From: Desulfobacteraceae bacterium Eth-SRB1
GTDB lineage: Bacteria; Desulfobacterota; Desulfobacteria; Desulfobacterales; ETH-SRB1
DNA: 64,000 nucleotides
NCBI GenBank assembly: GCA_004193555.1
Contig: RPGP01000040.1
Location: 687,127 to 751,126 of the forward strand
Reading direction: 5' to 3'
Shown: piece by piece, positions 10,301-19,335 of the stretch
Position numbering within the stretch: the first letter of the stretch is position 1
Layout of the letters: each line of letters opens with the position of its first letter
Translations under genes and position numbers: made by a program
The notes under the pieces: model-generated
What the model was told of the DNA's origin: nothing
Databases searched by the model: none
The model's input: the letters and a program-made list of their open reading frames with translations, nothing else

Positions 10301-13300
10301 ACCGCCTATTGTGAAATTACCATCAGAATCGGTGTTTGCGCCGCCCCATGAACCTGTCTCGGACCAGGCGTCAATCCAGATATACGCAACTCCCTGCCCG
10401 TCAATCGTAACGGTTCCGGAAATTGTTACACCTGCAGAAAGGGTGAAATTGATCTCAGTTGCAGGTGTATCAGCGGTCACAACAACAGGATCGGCATAAA
10501 ACTGGTTCTCGTATTTATCGGAATTGATATCAACCTTGTAGTCTGCGGCCGGTTCAAGCCCTCTGATGGTATATGTAACGTCACCTCCGCCTGCAATACC
10601 GTTTATTTCCGTGCCGTTGCCGCACATATTCAATTCAGACCAGGCATTTACCCAGACCCAATCGCCTTCGGCAAGTCCTGAAATCGTTCCGGAAATAGAT
10701 GACCCACCGGAAAGGGTGATATTTATGGTGTCATCTGCGGTTCCATCAGTAACATCCACCGGAGTAGCCTGCATCCAATCGGAGGTGCCGTTCGGGTTTG
10801 TATCACTGTAAAATTTCTGGCCGTATTCATACGACCAGACATCTATCTTGTAGTCTGATGCCGAAGCAAGGCCGGCAATGACATAGGTCCCATCTGTGTT
10901 GACGGGAGCGCCGCACCCAAATCCCGTGGACTCTGACCAGGCACTGACCCAGCAGTCACGATAATCTGTCTCGGTAGCGTCGTCAGGCAGCGTTATTGTC
11001 CCTGAAATGGAAACACCGGCAGACAGCGTAAAGTTGATGTTTCCTACGCTTCCACCGGTAACATCTACCAGATCCGCCTGCATCCAGTCATTTTGTCCGT
11101 CATAGAATTGGCTGGGCCATCCTTCCTTCCAGACATCCACACGATAATCAGACGCAGCAGCCAACCCGGAAATGGTATATTCTCCATTAGCATTCGTGGA
11201 TTCTCCCCTGCCGAACCAGGTCGAATCGGAATAAGCGTTGACCCAGACTCCTGCAATCCCCGTTCCGGTTTCGTCCGTTACGCGGCCGGAGATTGAATTG
11301 CCTGCCGAGAGATTGAGGTTGATGCTTACGGCATCATTAATAGTAATATCCACAAAATCGGCATTCATCCAGTCGGTCTTTCCGTCATAAACCTGATATG
11401 TATAACTTTCGTGCCACATATCAACCCGGTAATCAAAGGCAGGCACAAGACCGTGTATCGTATATTCTCCATTCTGGTCAGTCTGTGCGCCGTTTCCTGT
11501 CATGGCTGAATCGGACCAGGCATTGACCCATACATTGGAAACAGGTGTGCCACCAGCCAGAACCAAGCCGGAAATCGACTTTCCTTCCGCTACGATAAAA
11601 TTAACACCCGTGGCCGCTGCCCCGTCTGATGTTGCCACCAGCGTCGCCTGATCCCATATAGTTGTGCCAACGGCGGTCAGCGCCGAGTAATCATTGCCGG
11701 CAGGAGCCGCATCACCAGGAGCGTAACCAGTATACATATAGAACTGGTGCGCGTATTGATCATCCTGGATTTCCACACGGTAGTCGGTTGCCACAACAAG
11801 ACCGGGGATCGTGTAGTTTCCATTAACGTCGGTTTCCGTCCCGCCGCAGCCACCACTCGATTCTGACCATGCATTGACCCACACACGGCCAATACCGTTT
11901 TCCGCATCGTCTTTGACTGAACCCGAGATAGACACACCGGCGCTCATTACAAAGTTTACACCGGAGGCGCTGTTTGCAAATAAATCCACCTGTGTCGCCT
12001 GCATCCAGTCGGAAGTTCCTACCGGCGGAATTCCGCAAGCAGAATAATCTACTACACCGTCAACGGGTGCAGATAATGTACAATCATCAGCCTTCTTGAA
12101 GTGCTGGTGCGCATAATTCTCAGACCATACATCAACCTTGTAATCCGACGCGGCTACGAGGTTAGAGATGGTATAATTTCCGTCGACATCGGTCTGGGCG
12201 CCAAAGCCGAACATGGCCGAATCCGACCACGCGTTGACCCAGATATTGGGTATCGGAGTTGTCCCATCCGGTTCATATACTGTTCCGGAGATGGTCTTAT
12301 CGCCGCCTTCCGGGCCGAAGGTCACCGTAAAGGTAAAGAATTCGGACACGGATACGTTTTCGTTGGCATCAAAAGACAGAACCTTCCACTGGTATTCCTT
12401 TCCTGCAAAGAGAGGTGGTCCCATGTATTCAACAAAAGGAGTTGGGATGCCCCACATCTCCCACACCATCGCACCGTACTCGTCAAATAACTGAACGGCA
12501 TAGAAAACCGCCCCTGTTGAAGCGTCCCAGGAAGCAATCGGCGGCATCTGTTCGCTGACCGTGCCATTGGAAGCAAAACTGCTCATGATACCGCTCACCA
12601 CGGCAGTAACCTGAACCGGGTCACCGCCGGCAGCAAGGTTGATGTTAAAGGTATAGATATCGCCAACAGTCGGCGCCGAGGCGAGAGAAATGACATTTGC
12701 CCACTCACCGTCATTCGGCTGAAAGTCATGATGCATTCCATCATCAAACAGCGAAACCGGATCGCCGGTAATCGCCGGCCCGGTGACTGTTACCGAAGAA
12801 ACTTCATCTGGATCAACCTCCAGACCAAACTCAAGCTTATAGCTGGTAGTGGTTTCGTCAGCACTTGCGATAGTCTCGACCCAGACATCGTATTCTTTCT
12901 GGTTTCCATAAATTTTCCAGGTATCTCCCTCTTTTACCAGAAACATGGTGAAGGATTCGACGTCCGTGAAGGACTCACCCCACTGATTATAAATTTCAAC
13001 GACCTCAGTCTGGAAACAGCTCGCATTGGTTTCGTCGATCATCTGAATATTAGTGGCGTACAACGTAACGGAGATCGCCTCATTTAGATCCTGTTCCAAT
13101 TCGATCCTGAAGTCAGCCTTGTTCTCGCCGTCGTGCAGATAGACAGCCGAGAAGAACGCCATGATCGCATCCAAGTTGGCAGTGCTCGGACTGCCGATAT
13201 AGGTTTGCAGGGCCGCATTGAGATTTGCATACAGCGTCAAAATGGTATCTTCAGCCGTACCGGCCGCAACCACGGTTACGGTGACCGTATCCGGCGGACT

Positions 13301-15373
13301 ATCCTCAGTACCGTTGTTCACTATCAGTTGAAAGGTATATTCGCCCGTCGCTTCCGGAGTAAAGGTCGGGTTAACGGTATTTGCATCCGTCAGTGTCACC
13401 GTGGTTCCCACAGTCTGGGTCCAGCTATAGGTCGCCACGCCCTGGCTCGCTGATCCGTCAAGGGTAATCTCCGTATCTACAATCGCCGTAAAATCAGCGC
13501 CTGCCACGGCAAAGGGAGCCTCAGGTGGAGGACCGGCACGCTCAAACTTCACGTAATTAAAGGTTACGGAAGTATCATCTTTGGCAGTTACCTCAACTGC
13601 TGATAGCCAGTTGGGTGTCACAAGGGAATAGAACCCGCCCACCGCTACAGATATATGACCATCCGTCACGCCGGTATGGTCGATATTATCGGCAGTAACC
13701 TGACAGAGATCTGTAAAGGACTCGGCTTTAATCGTCTGGAAGGATTCCAGGCCCATCTCCACAGGCGGATTTCCCCAGCTCAGATCGACTGCCGAAATGT
13801 CGAAATCCTGTGGAGGCTGTGCCGACATGTCTACGAAAGCTTCGGTGGTAAAATTATATGCACCTGTAGCAGGGTCAAGAGAAAGAGTGACTGTCTTGTA
13901 GCAAGCCGAGAGACCGACGCTGGCATCTACCGCAGATGCAAAGGTATATGTGAACTGAGCAAGATTACCGGGCATTCCACCGAAGTTTGTGGTCCTCGTA
14001 ATAGATTCGCCGGGTTTCTCCGCATGAGTTGTGCCGGAGCCGACAAAAGCCTTTAATTCAGTTGGTTCTGTACCACTCGGAAATATTTCCGGAATGGCAC
14101 TGTCGGGGAAGAAAATTCTAATATTTCTCGCCTGTCCCGGTATCCCTGCTATGGTGGTTCCGCACTTGGCCGTGATGGTTCCCTTGGCTCCTCCACCAAC
14201 TGCCGCATTACTGTCCCAGCCTGGCAGAAGCGGGAATATATCCCCAACCCAGTGGTTTGTCTGAGCAATAATTCCAAGCGGTTCGCTACCGAAAGAGGAA
14301 TCGGTAAATATCGTAAACCCGAAAAGGGACGTAAATGATTCATTTGCATTATTCGTTGAATCAAAAGTGGTTGTAGTGATAGTCAGCGTGCCTGTTCCTG
14401 ATGAATCATAGTCCACTGTGGGAGCAGAGCCTCCCATAACAGCAACAAGATGAGGCACTTCGTTATTCATGTTTACTGTCAAAGTCGCAGTTGTGCCTGC
14501 AACAATACCGGTTCTGCTAAGTGAAATATAATCCTTGTTAATAGGACCCTGTGTGCCGCCGAATATGGATGTATTTGCATTCGTGGGCATATTCTGTGAG
14601 GGAAGAGAATTGTCTGCGACTATGGCCGTAAAATCGGCAGTACTAAAACCAACTAATAACCCACCCCAGCCGGATGAAACGCCATTTAAAGGCGCTGTTG
14701 CTGAAGAAAGACCCGTCGGCGGCGTGCTACTGTCACTACCCTGAGTTTGCCCCGGCATTACCCAAACAGTACCGTTTGAGAACATATCCTGATGAGCAGC
14801 AGCAATGAAATAGTCAGTGCTTACTGTGTTTCCCAGTTGTATTGCCGTTATCTCAGGCGCTGTGACAGCAGCCGGTGTATAGATTAGGGAGTAAAGTATC
14901 TCCCCAGATGCGGTTACATTCAGCGAAGTCGTTGTTTTCATATCGGCAACAACAACTGCTCCGGTTCCGTCGTGTCCTTCCCTGAGTTCAAAATCACCTG
15001 CACCGAACTCTGCCGGATTCCAACTCAGTGTTGCGGTGTAATTGATCGGTCCACCAACATTACCCTTTGGATTAACTCCGAGAATCCACACATATGAGGT
15101 CAGCCCGTCCTCACGCATATCTCTAAAGTACTTTTCCCAAGAGGGTGAGTAGAGTGCAATATCCACGGTCTGCTCCACAGCCATGCCAGGATGTGGAACA
15201 GTTTCAGCAGCTGCATCGACACCTATGTGTGATATCGCCTGTTTTACAGCTAAGGTGCCGTCATCCCTTTCAACCATAATTCCTGCAGTCCAGCTAGCCG
15301 ATGCCGGGCTTGCGAAAAACAAACCGAAAAAAACAAACAGACTAACAAGCATTAAAAAAGTTTTCTTTTTCAT
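7325..15373 (-). CDS. Giant exported protein: novel N-terminal module, PKD, NTF2-like, and 17 carboxypeptidase-regulatory-like repeats
   Basis: The protein has 2682 residues. The start is the ATG at 15373 (MKKKTFLML), because a GGAAGGTG site lies upstream; an ATG at 15394 would add 7 residues. It has a signal peptide (ends ASPASA). Residues about 27-165 form a module shared with the two genes upstream (motifs VNPKGNVG, TATLSW, DGTGAVVV). Later come a PKD-like domain (VDTEITLDGSASQG), an SnoaL/NTF2-like segment, and an FN3-like domain (KEYQWKVLSFD). From about residue 1025 to the end there are 17 tandem beta-sandwich repeats, each with SISGTV, WVNAWSD, GNYTIxGL and DYxVDVW. No dockerin, cohesin, protease or glycosidase motif is visible. 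It is a likely extracellular stalk or matrix protein; function unknown. Confidence 0.88.
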   Translation of the reverse strand: MKKKTFLMLVSLFVFFGLFFASPASASWTAGIMVERDDGTLAVKQAISHIGVDAAAETVPHPGMAVEQTVDIALYSPSWEKYFRDMREDGLTSYVWILGVNPKGNVGGPINYTATLSWNPAEFGAGDFELREGHDGTGAVVVADMKTTTSLNVTASGEILYSLIYTPAAVTAPEITAIQLGNTVSTDYFIAAAHQDMFSNGTVWVMPGQTQGSDSSTPPTGLSSATAPLNGVSSGWGGLLVGFSTADFTAIVADNSLPSQNMPTNANTSIFGGTQGPINKDYISLSRTGIVAGTTATLTVNMNNEVPHLVAVMGGSAPTVDYDSSGTGTLTITTTTFDSTNNANESFTSLFGFTIFTDSSFGSEPLGIIAQTNHWVGDIFPLLPGWDSNAAVGGGAKGTITAKCGTTIAGIPGQARNIRIFFPDSAIPEIFPSGTEPTELKAFVGSGTTHAEKPGESITRTTNFGGMPGNLAQFTYTFASAVDASVGLSACYKTVTLSLDPATGAYNFTTEAFVDMSAQPPQDFDISAVDLSWGNPPVEMGLESFQTIKAESFTDLCQVTADNIDHTGVTDGHISVAVGGFYSLVTPNWLSAVEVTAKDDTSVTFNYVKFERAGPPPEAPFAVAGADFTAIVDTEITLDGSASQGVATYSWTQTVGTTVTLTDANTVNPTFTPEATGEYTFQLIVNNGTEDSPPDTVTVTVVAAGTAEDTILTLYANLNAALQTYIGSPSTANLDAIMAFFSAVYLHDGENKADFRIELEQDLNEAISVTLYATNIQMIDETNASCFQTEVVEIYNQWGESFTDVESFTMFLVKEGDTWKIYGNQKEYDVWVETIASADETTTSYKLEFGLEVDPDEVSSVTVTGPAITGDPVSLFDDGMHHDFQPNDGEWANVISLASAPTVGDIYTFNINLAAGGDPVQVTAVVSGIMSSFASNGTVSEQMPPIASWDASTGAVFYAVQLFDEYGAMVWEMWGIPTPFVEYMGPPLFAGKEYQWKVLSFDANENVSVSEFFTFTVTFGPEGGDKTISGTVYEPDGTTPIPNIWVNAWSDSAMFGFGAQTDVDGNYTISNLVAASDYKVDVWSENYAHQHFKKADDCTLSAPVDGVVDYSACGIPPVGTSDWMQATQVDLFANSASGVNFVMSAGVSISGSVKDDAENGIGRVWVNAWSESSGGCGGTETDVNGNYTIPGLVVATDYRVEIQDDQYAHQFYMYTGYAPGDAAPAGNDYSALTAVGTTIWDQATLVATSDGAAATGVNFIVAEGKSISGLVLAGGTPVSNVWVNAWSDSAMTGNGAQTDQNGEYTIHGLVPAFDYRVDMWHESYTYQVYDGKTDWMNADFVDITINDAVSINLNLSAGNSISGRVTDETGTGIAGVWVNAYSDSTWFGRGESTNANGEYTISGLAAASDYRVDVWKEGWPSQFYDGQNDWMQADLVDVTGGSVGNINFTLSAGVSISGTITLPDDATETDYRDCWVSAWSESTGFGCGAPVNTDGTYVIAGLASASDYKIDVWSYEYGQKFYSDTNPNGTSDWMQATPVDVTDGTADDTINITLSGGSSISGTISGLAEGDWVWVNAWSELNMCGNGTEINGIAGGGDVTYTIRGLEPAADYKVDINSDKYENQFYADPVVVTADTPATEINFTLSAGVTISGTVTIDGQGVAYIWIDAWSETGSWGGANTDSDGNFTIGGLKANTIYNVNIWHPDYANQSATVTTETSGSAAVEVSFTLGSGYSISGTVTVGVTPVQNAWVNAWSDSEMTGRSEPTDASGNYVIKGLAPADDYRVDVWVEDYASQFYDGVTMWDQATLVDIKGASQEGIDFSLSAGSSIKGTVTVPSGGNKNDLWVNAWSDTAGGMGAPVNNWNGDVGTYEITGLVPATDYKVDIWSPDYQHVFYNGVSDWMLATEVIVVESGDTEGINFVLSAGKTISGTVTVPEGGNLSNLWVNAWSDTAGSWGGSVVAGDGTYEITGLADASDFVVDIWSEEFGYQVYNGKRNWEDADRVSTAGGNIGDINFTLTAGKLISGRITDTNDNGIANAWVNVWSDSGRCGRGEPTDQDGNFIIKGIDAFSDYKLDVWSEEYGYVLYKDALPNNTTGDWMQATAIDVTTDNATGINMKLSEGCTIYGNVRNVSGDPIQYAWVNAWCDAGGNGAETDASGNYVIKGLPSSDSYKVDVWTEAYVHMFYDGVTDWGAANTVDVSSGSAVDIDFVLSSGNSITGTVKTGDTPLADIWVNAWSETAGCWGGASTNSSGVYTIGGLAPASDYVVDIWSDTYAHQFYNGKTDWMDATRVDVSGGDATGINFNLSSGNYISGTITLPEGSTDYYNVWVNAWSDTAMSGNGCPVKYDGTYKIAGLIPGGGYKLDVWSEEYVHVFYQDGATNNSTTDWANATEIDISSASGNATEKNLTLGSGLSITGTVELSGVGKANIWVDAWSPTTWTWGGAETDSDGNFTINGLLAGTDYVVSTWSWEYMNASQSGVSTGDTVDLILSAGVSISGNLHNDDDAGLGGVWVDAWSSDLGVGNWAMTSGTGNIGDFIITGLKPNTTYTVSAATGNHGFISKDVVVGAVSVAGVDLHIKTGFSISGTVTKASDAQFIDDVEVIVAAFDTSDGTFHNSTTASAVDGTYTLTNLPNDKSFKIVVKAAGYTDMWHDGAATYVDASQIAYVDADVENIDFSLVAE
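7328..12305 (-). repeat. 17 tandem coding repeats (~97 aa each) with the WVNAWSD signature
   Basis: I counted 17 successive units beginning with SISG/SITG/SIKG-type strands, from DKTISGTVYEPDG near 12300 to GFSISGTVTKASD near 7620. Most contain WVNAWSD or WVDAWS, then GNYTI or similar, then DYKVDVW, then DGxTDWMQAT. They resemble the CarboxypepD_reg / Cna-B-like transthyretin fold. Repeats are diverged, so they are older than the duplication at 1799-2745. Confidence 0.88.
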
Positions 15374-15475
15374 TTTATCACCTTCCCGTGACAAGCCATT
15401 TTTAACCTATATTTCTTTATTATTTTTTTGACCAGATTATATATATATATATATTCAAGTTTGAAAACGTATGCC

Positions 15476-15979
15476 CTACGGTTCATAAACAATGGAAAAA
15501 TGTTTGATCCTTTTGCCGATTACATCGTAGAAAGACGTTGCTTTCATGTCTTCGACCACAGCCCTTCCTGCCCCGTCATATCCTTCTAAAAGCATAAATT
15601 TGCCGTCTCCAAAGGTTGCCGAATCCCAGGACAGCCGCGCAGTACGTTGAACAAACGGATCCCCCATATTCCCATGTGGATCGATTCCGATAATCCAGAG
15701 GTGCCTGGACATGCCCGTACTACGAATATCGCGGTACATGGATGACCAATTCGAATCAAACAACACCATATTGACACTGTATTCCGGCGGTGCCGGAGGT
15801 GACGGCAGAGTCGCAGCTTCCCTTTCAACGCCGATGATGACCTGGCTAGCTGTCACACCACCTATGTCCTGGCCGTCGGCACGGATGACGCTTTGCCATG
15901 AAAATGGTGTCTCTTCCGCATTCGCGGAAATTGACAAGCACACTGCCAATAACAAGATTATTATCCACGTTTTTTTCAT
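15476..15979 (-). CDS. Small exported protein made only of the island's shared ~145-residue module
   Basis: The protein has 167 residues with a signal peptide (ends ANA). The mature part aligns by eye to the N-terminal module of the 2682-residue protein and to the middle of the cohesin protein at 16105. Shared features are IGV near the start, then a central W, WIIGIDPHGNMG, TARLSW, LLEGYDGAGRAVV and EDMKAT, ending with an aromatic strand (FSIVYEP). It lacks the usual RxDDG...VKQA segment, which here reads DGQDIGG...VTAS. I do not recognise a named family. It lies between two genes that carry the same module, so it is probably an island component acting outside the cell. Confidence 0.8.
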   Translation of the reverse strand: MKKTWIIILLLAVCLSISANAEETPFSWQSVIRADGQDIGGVTASQVIIGVEREAATLPSPPAPPEYSVNMVLFDSNWSSMYRDIRSTGMSRHLWIIGIDPHGNMGDPFVQRTARLSWDSATFGDGKFMLLEGYDGAGRAVVEDMKATSFYDVIGKRIKHFSIVYEP

Positions 15980-16104
15980 TTTATCTCCGTATCAACTCGG
16001 TAGCATTATTTGCTATCAGAAGTGAGGGGGCCCCACTTTTGTCGTATTTCGCATATGAACCAGTAGGTTGCCGCCCTCTACTGCTGACATCACCCATCGT
16101 CCTT

Positions 16105-17850
16105 TTATTGGGTCTGCACAGTGAAGTCACACTCCTCACCGACTTTGACCCAGTAGCCCTTCCCTGTAGTAAACCCGGTAAGCACCTCCTGGAAAACACC
16201 ATCGAATCCGAATTCGGCCAAAATCACACCGCCCGGAACCGTCGTCGGAGACGCCGAACCGTTTACCGCGCCGATCAAGTGCCATCCGGGGGCCAGTAAA
16301 ATTGAATAACTATCGAAACTCGACCCTATAATGGTATATGTCGCACCGGCCGGCACCTTAACCCAGTATCCTGTTCCGGGTTCCACGGTTGTTGCTTCCT
16401 GAAAGGTCCCGTCGAATTTAAACACCGCCAGTGCATCAGGAAATAATGTCGCTACAGTTGTATCAACCGGTGTAACCGGCAGTGAAACCAGATTCCATCC
16501 GGCAGTCAGATTTAAATCCACACTGATGGAATACGAAAATTCGACGGTAAAGAGCTGATCGGTCTGGCCGGTGACAGCATATGAAGTCGTCGTTCTCATA
16601 TCGGAAACAACGATTTCGCCGGTTCCATCAAAACCGCTCCTCAATCGGTAGAAACCGTTGGGGTTGAACTCTGCAGTGGCCCAACTGAGGGTTGCAGTAT
16701 AATCAGTCGACGGTATACCGACATTACCCTTTGGATTAACATTGATAACCCAAGCATACGCCGTCTGACCGTTTTGCAACACATTTTTGTAAAGTTTTGT
16801 CCAGGAGACAGTGTCCTCATATACAGCGATATCCACCGTCTGCTCGACCGCCATGCCCGGATGCGGAGTTGTATCCGACACCGAGTCCACGCCGATATAG
16901 GCTACGGCCTGTTTCACATTCAGTGATCCGTCATCTCGTTCGGCCGTTAGAGTAGCCAGCCAGGCCACTTCCACACGGTTGTCCGTATCCGGATTGTAAC
17001 CGGTTCCATTCGGATCGTCCTGAACCTTCGGGTCATACGTTCCAGCATTGATATATTCCTGAAGGTCAGAATACCCATCCTTATCATAATCAGAGGTCGC
17101 ATCCGCAGTGGTCAAATTGCTAAAATGGGTATTTTCCCAATCATCAGCAATGCCATCACTATCCGAATCTACTGAATCTCCGCTAAACGTAACCGATCCG
17201 GAAGTTATTGACGTAACATCAATAACGGGGAAAGCGGCTGTTAAATCCGTCTCCTCGGCAATTGCGCCGATAAGATAGGGAATGGTTTCAGGAGCATCAT
17301 CTGCTGTCCCTGCAATGCCATCAACACCAAGACCATAGCCAGCATCGGTGTTATTCAAAGTGGTTGCGGTAACGCCGACATTGTAAGCTGTTGCTGATGC
17401 TCCAGAATTTAGTGTAAAAAATAGAGTAAACAGCGTTGTGTTAGAGGCGCTTGTCTCCGCAGTGCAACGCGCGGCAGCAATCATAGTCCCGGTGGAAACA
17501 TTATTTGCGATTAGAGGCTGGTAATAAATTATGCCGGAACCAGAAGGAACCTCGACACTCGTCAGCGGCAAAGGATCTGGTACAGGGTCTAGTGCGTTCC
17601 ACTGACTTGCGAATATATCAAAAAAAGTGCTTTGAATATCTGTCAGGGTAAGCGCCGTTGTATTATATGTCACGGTAAATGCGGCGCCCGCAATACCAAC
17701 GGGGTTATCCACCGTGACAGGCACCTGGAGCGTTGCATCTGATGCCCCGCTATTTGTACCCACGGTTAACGTCACAGCAAAAGCGCTTGAGGCTGTGAAT
17801 ATCATAAATGCCATAATAGACAATAGTGTGATCGTTCTTTTTGTATTCAT
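16105..17850 (-). CDS. Exported cohesin-like protein with calcium-binding segment and shared novel module
   Basis: The protein has 581 residues. The start ATG at 17850 has an AAAGGAGC site; an upstream start at 17886 would spoil the signal peptide. The signal peptide ends SSAFA. Residues about 26-175 look like a cohesin domain (VTLTVGTNSG start, GIAGAAFTVTYN strand, TLFTLFFTLNSG strand). A thrombospondin-3-like calcium segment follows (DSDSDGIADDWE, DYDKDGYSDLQEY). The island module comes next (nucleotides about 16521-16962; VNPKGNVG, TATLSW). The C-terminus has two copies of a domain with GWNLVSLPV / GWHLIGAV and GYWVKV motifs. It is probably a surface receptor for the neighbouring dockerin proteins. 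Cohesin assignment is by pattern only. Confidence 0.85.
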   Translation of the reverse strand: MNTKRTITLLSIMAFMIFTASSAFAVTLTVGTNSGASDATLQVPVTVDNPVGIAGAAFTVTYNTTALTLTDIQSTFFDIFASQWNALDPVPDPLPLTSVEVPSGSGIIYYQPLIANNVSTGTMIAAARCTAETSASNTTLFTLFFTLNSGASATAYNVGVTATTLNNTDAGYGLGVDGIAGTADDAPETIPYLIGAIAEETDLTAAFPVIDVTSITSGSVTFSGDSVDSDSDGIADDWENTHFSNLTTADATSDYDKDGYSDLQEYINAGTYDPKVQDDPNGTGYNPDTDNRVEVAWLATLTAERDDGSLNVKQAVAYIGVDSVSDTTPHPGMAVEQTVDIAVYEDTVSWTKLYKNVLQNGQTAYAWVINVNPKGNVGIPSTDYTATLSWATAEFNPNGFYRLRSGFDGTGEIVVSDMRTTTSYAVTGQTDQLFTVEFSYSISVDLNLTAGWNLVSLPVTPVDTTVATLFPDALAVFKFDGTFQEATTVEPGTGYWVKVPAGATYTIIGSSFDSYSILLAPGWHLIGAVNGSASPTTVPGGVILAEFGFDGVFQEVLTGFTTGKGYWVKVGEECDFTVQTQ

Positions 17851-17925
17851 CGATAGCTCCTTTGTTCCGAAATTTGCTAAAACCATGCAAATTTTTTTAC
17901 AAATAGTTTCGAGTCATATCTTCAC

Positions 17926-18807
17926 TCATTTTTGCGCGGAGACACTCCCGCCACTTTTGGCTAATGAGCCCTCCTGTGAAATGAGCATATGCCTTAGTTG
18001 ATCAACTTCTCTTTGAAGCCTTTTTAAACCATCGGCATTTCGTTTCTTCAAGTTCTTCAGTTCTGATGTCAGCATGGAAAGCTGTGATTGAATTCTCCCC
18101 GTCTCATTTTCAGATGCAGAACTTAATTCACTCCTCATCTGTTTGAGCTGACGGTTTTTCTGTTCTTCCTCGCTGCGTATCTTTTCCTTCAGCCGGCGAA
18201 GTTCGGCCATTTTGCCTGTTATTCTTGAGCGAAGAACTGAAGAGCTTATTTTTTTATTCAGCGCAGCCATTTTCGCCGTGTCTTTTCTCTCTTCCGGCAC
18301 AGGCCCAGCTGTTTTTGCTTGTTTTGTCATTTCCTGACCATCGCTTCGAACTTTGACAATTCGTCCGGCGCCTTTTTCATTCACAACTACATAGGAAACC
18401 TTTTTATTGCCTTTATCGAAAACCTTCAACTCGGATATATAAAATTCTTCTTGACCCTTGCTTGTAGTCTTCTTCGAAAAAATAACGGCAGAGCTGTATG
18501 GATTCACAAGCCTTTTTATACCATTTTCGACAGGAAGATTTTTAAATTTGACAGTAATATTTTTTGACTGGATTGTGCTGTCCACAAACGTGGTCATTCC
18601 GCATGCATCGGATAACTTTTTCAGAACCTGTACTAAAGGAGTCTCTGAAACATCCGCAGAAAGTTTGCCGGATTTGTATTCAATTGCCATCCCGGCAGCA
18701 TAAGAAACAGAAGAATCCACTGCTGTTAAAAGAAATACAGCCAAAAAACAGACTGCCACAGCGGATAAAACCAACCTGTTGCGGCTAATTAATAGTCCCT
18801 TCTTCAT
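17926..18807 (-). CDS. Exported STN (secretin/TonB N-terminal) domain protein with C-terminal coiled coil
   Basis: The protein has 293 residues. An N-terminal hydrophobic segment (residues 13-32) is a signal peptide or anchor. Residues about 45-105 match an STN fold (LSADVSETPLVQVLKKLSD, ITVKFKNLPVENGIKRLV), as found in the N0 domain of secretins such as GspD. From about residue 175 the chain is highly charged with long heptad-like stretches (KMAELRRLKEKIRSEEEQKN), indicating a coiled coil. There is no secretin barrel. It is encoded between a dockerin-like and a cohesin gene, so it may be a periplasmic adaptor between this island and an outer-membrane secretin (inference). Confidence 0.75.
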   Translation of the reverse strand: MKKGLLISRNRLVLSAVAVCFLAVFLLTAVDSSVSYAAGMAIEYKSGKLSADVSETPLVQVLKKLSDACGMTTFVDSTIQSKNITVKFKNLPVENGIKRLVNPYSSAVIFSKKTTSKGQEEFYISELKVFDKGNKKVSYVVVNEKGAGRIVKVRSDGQEMTKQAKTAGPVPEERKDTAKMAALNKKISSSVLRSRITGKMAELRRLKEKIRSEEEQKNRQLKQMRSELSSASENETGRIQSQLSMLTSELKNLKKRNADGLKRLQREVDQLRHMLISQEGSLAKSGGSVSAQK

Positions 18808-18875
18808 AATTTTACCCTCATTAACTCAAATTGATTTGGATTTAAGTGATTACTTTCTTGCCTTGCGAGACAAAA

Positions 18876-19295
18876 TTAACAAATCGAACTTGCTTGAGGA
18901 GGAGGTGAATCTGGCGAAAATAAAATAGATTGATAATAGAAAGATTGCCCGGCCGGTTTAGAATAGGTAGCCTGGGCAAATAAAAAATCAAATGAAGATA
19001 TGAGATAAGGTGAGTCAAGGGTGGGTGAAGCGGTTACGGATTTTGCATTATCAGCAGGTTTGATAACTGTCTTTAAACCTGCAAGCGCCTGCAAAGCAGA
19101 GACGGCATTTTCAAAGTTTGCCGCAAACGTCTCAGGGTTATCCGCTGTGCGCGCAAAATCCTGAATATGCAAAACCGCATCCTTAAGGTCCACCCTGCTG
19201 TCCCGGTTTGCGTCTTCAGGAATAAAAGAAGGAAGACCGGATACCAGCACCGCAAAAATAAGAATTGCGCTTAATATATGTCTAACTGTCTGCAT
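18876..19295 (-). CDS. Small exported dockerin-like protein
   Basis: The protein has 139 residues from the ATG at 19295 (MQTVRHIL); an ATG at 19313 would add 6 residues. It has a signal peptide. Residues about 26-75 contain a good calcium loop, DANRDSRVDLKDAVLHIQDF, and a second, degenerate helix (FENAVSALQALAGL) that lacks most calcium ligands, so it is a half-strength dockerin. The remaining C-terminal tail is low complexity and ends in SSIC. It appears to be the first gene of the operon that continues to the left edge, 35 nt downstream of a predicted promoter start. Confidence 0.65.
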   Translation of the reverse strand: MQTVRHILSAILIFAVLVSGLPSFIPEDANRDSRVDLKDAVLHIQDFARTADNPETFAANFENAVSALQALAGLKTVIKPADNAKSVTASPTLDSPYLISSFDFLFAQATYSKPAGQSFYYQSILFSPDSPPPQASSIC

Positions 19296-19335
19296 TATTG
19301 CCCCGCGAGACATTGTTGGTATTTATTATAACTTT

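Noticed and set aside
12101-12490. Plus-strand open frames opposite the giant minus-strand genes (1-15 kb)
   Set aside because: They are antisense shadows of repeat-rich coding sequence, with no family match and no ribosome sites.
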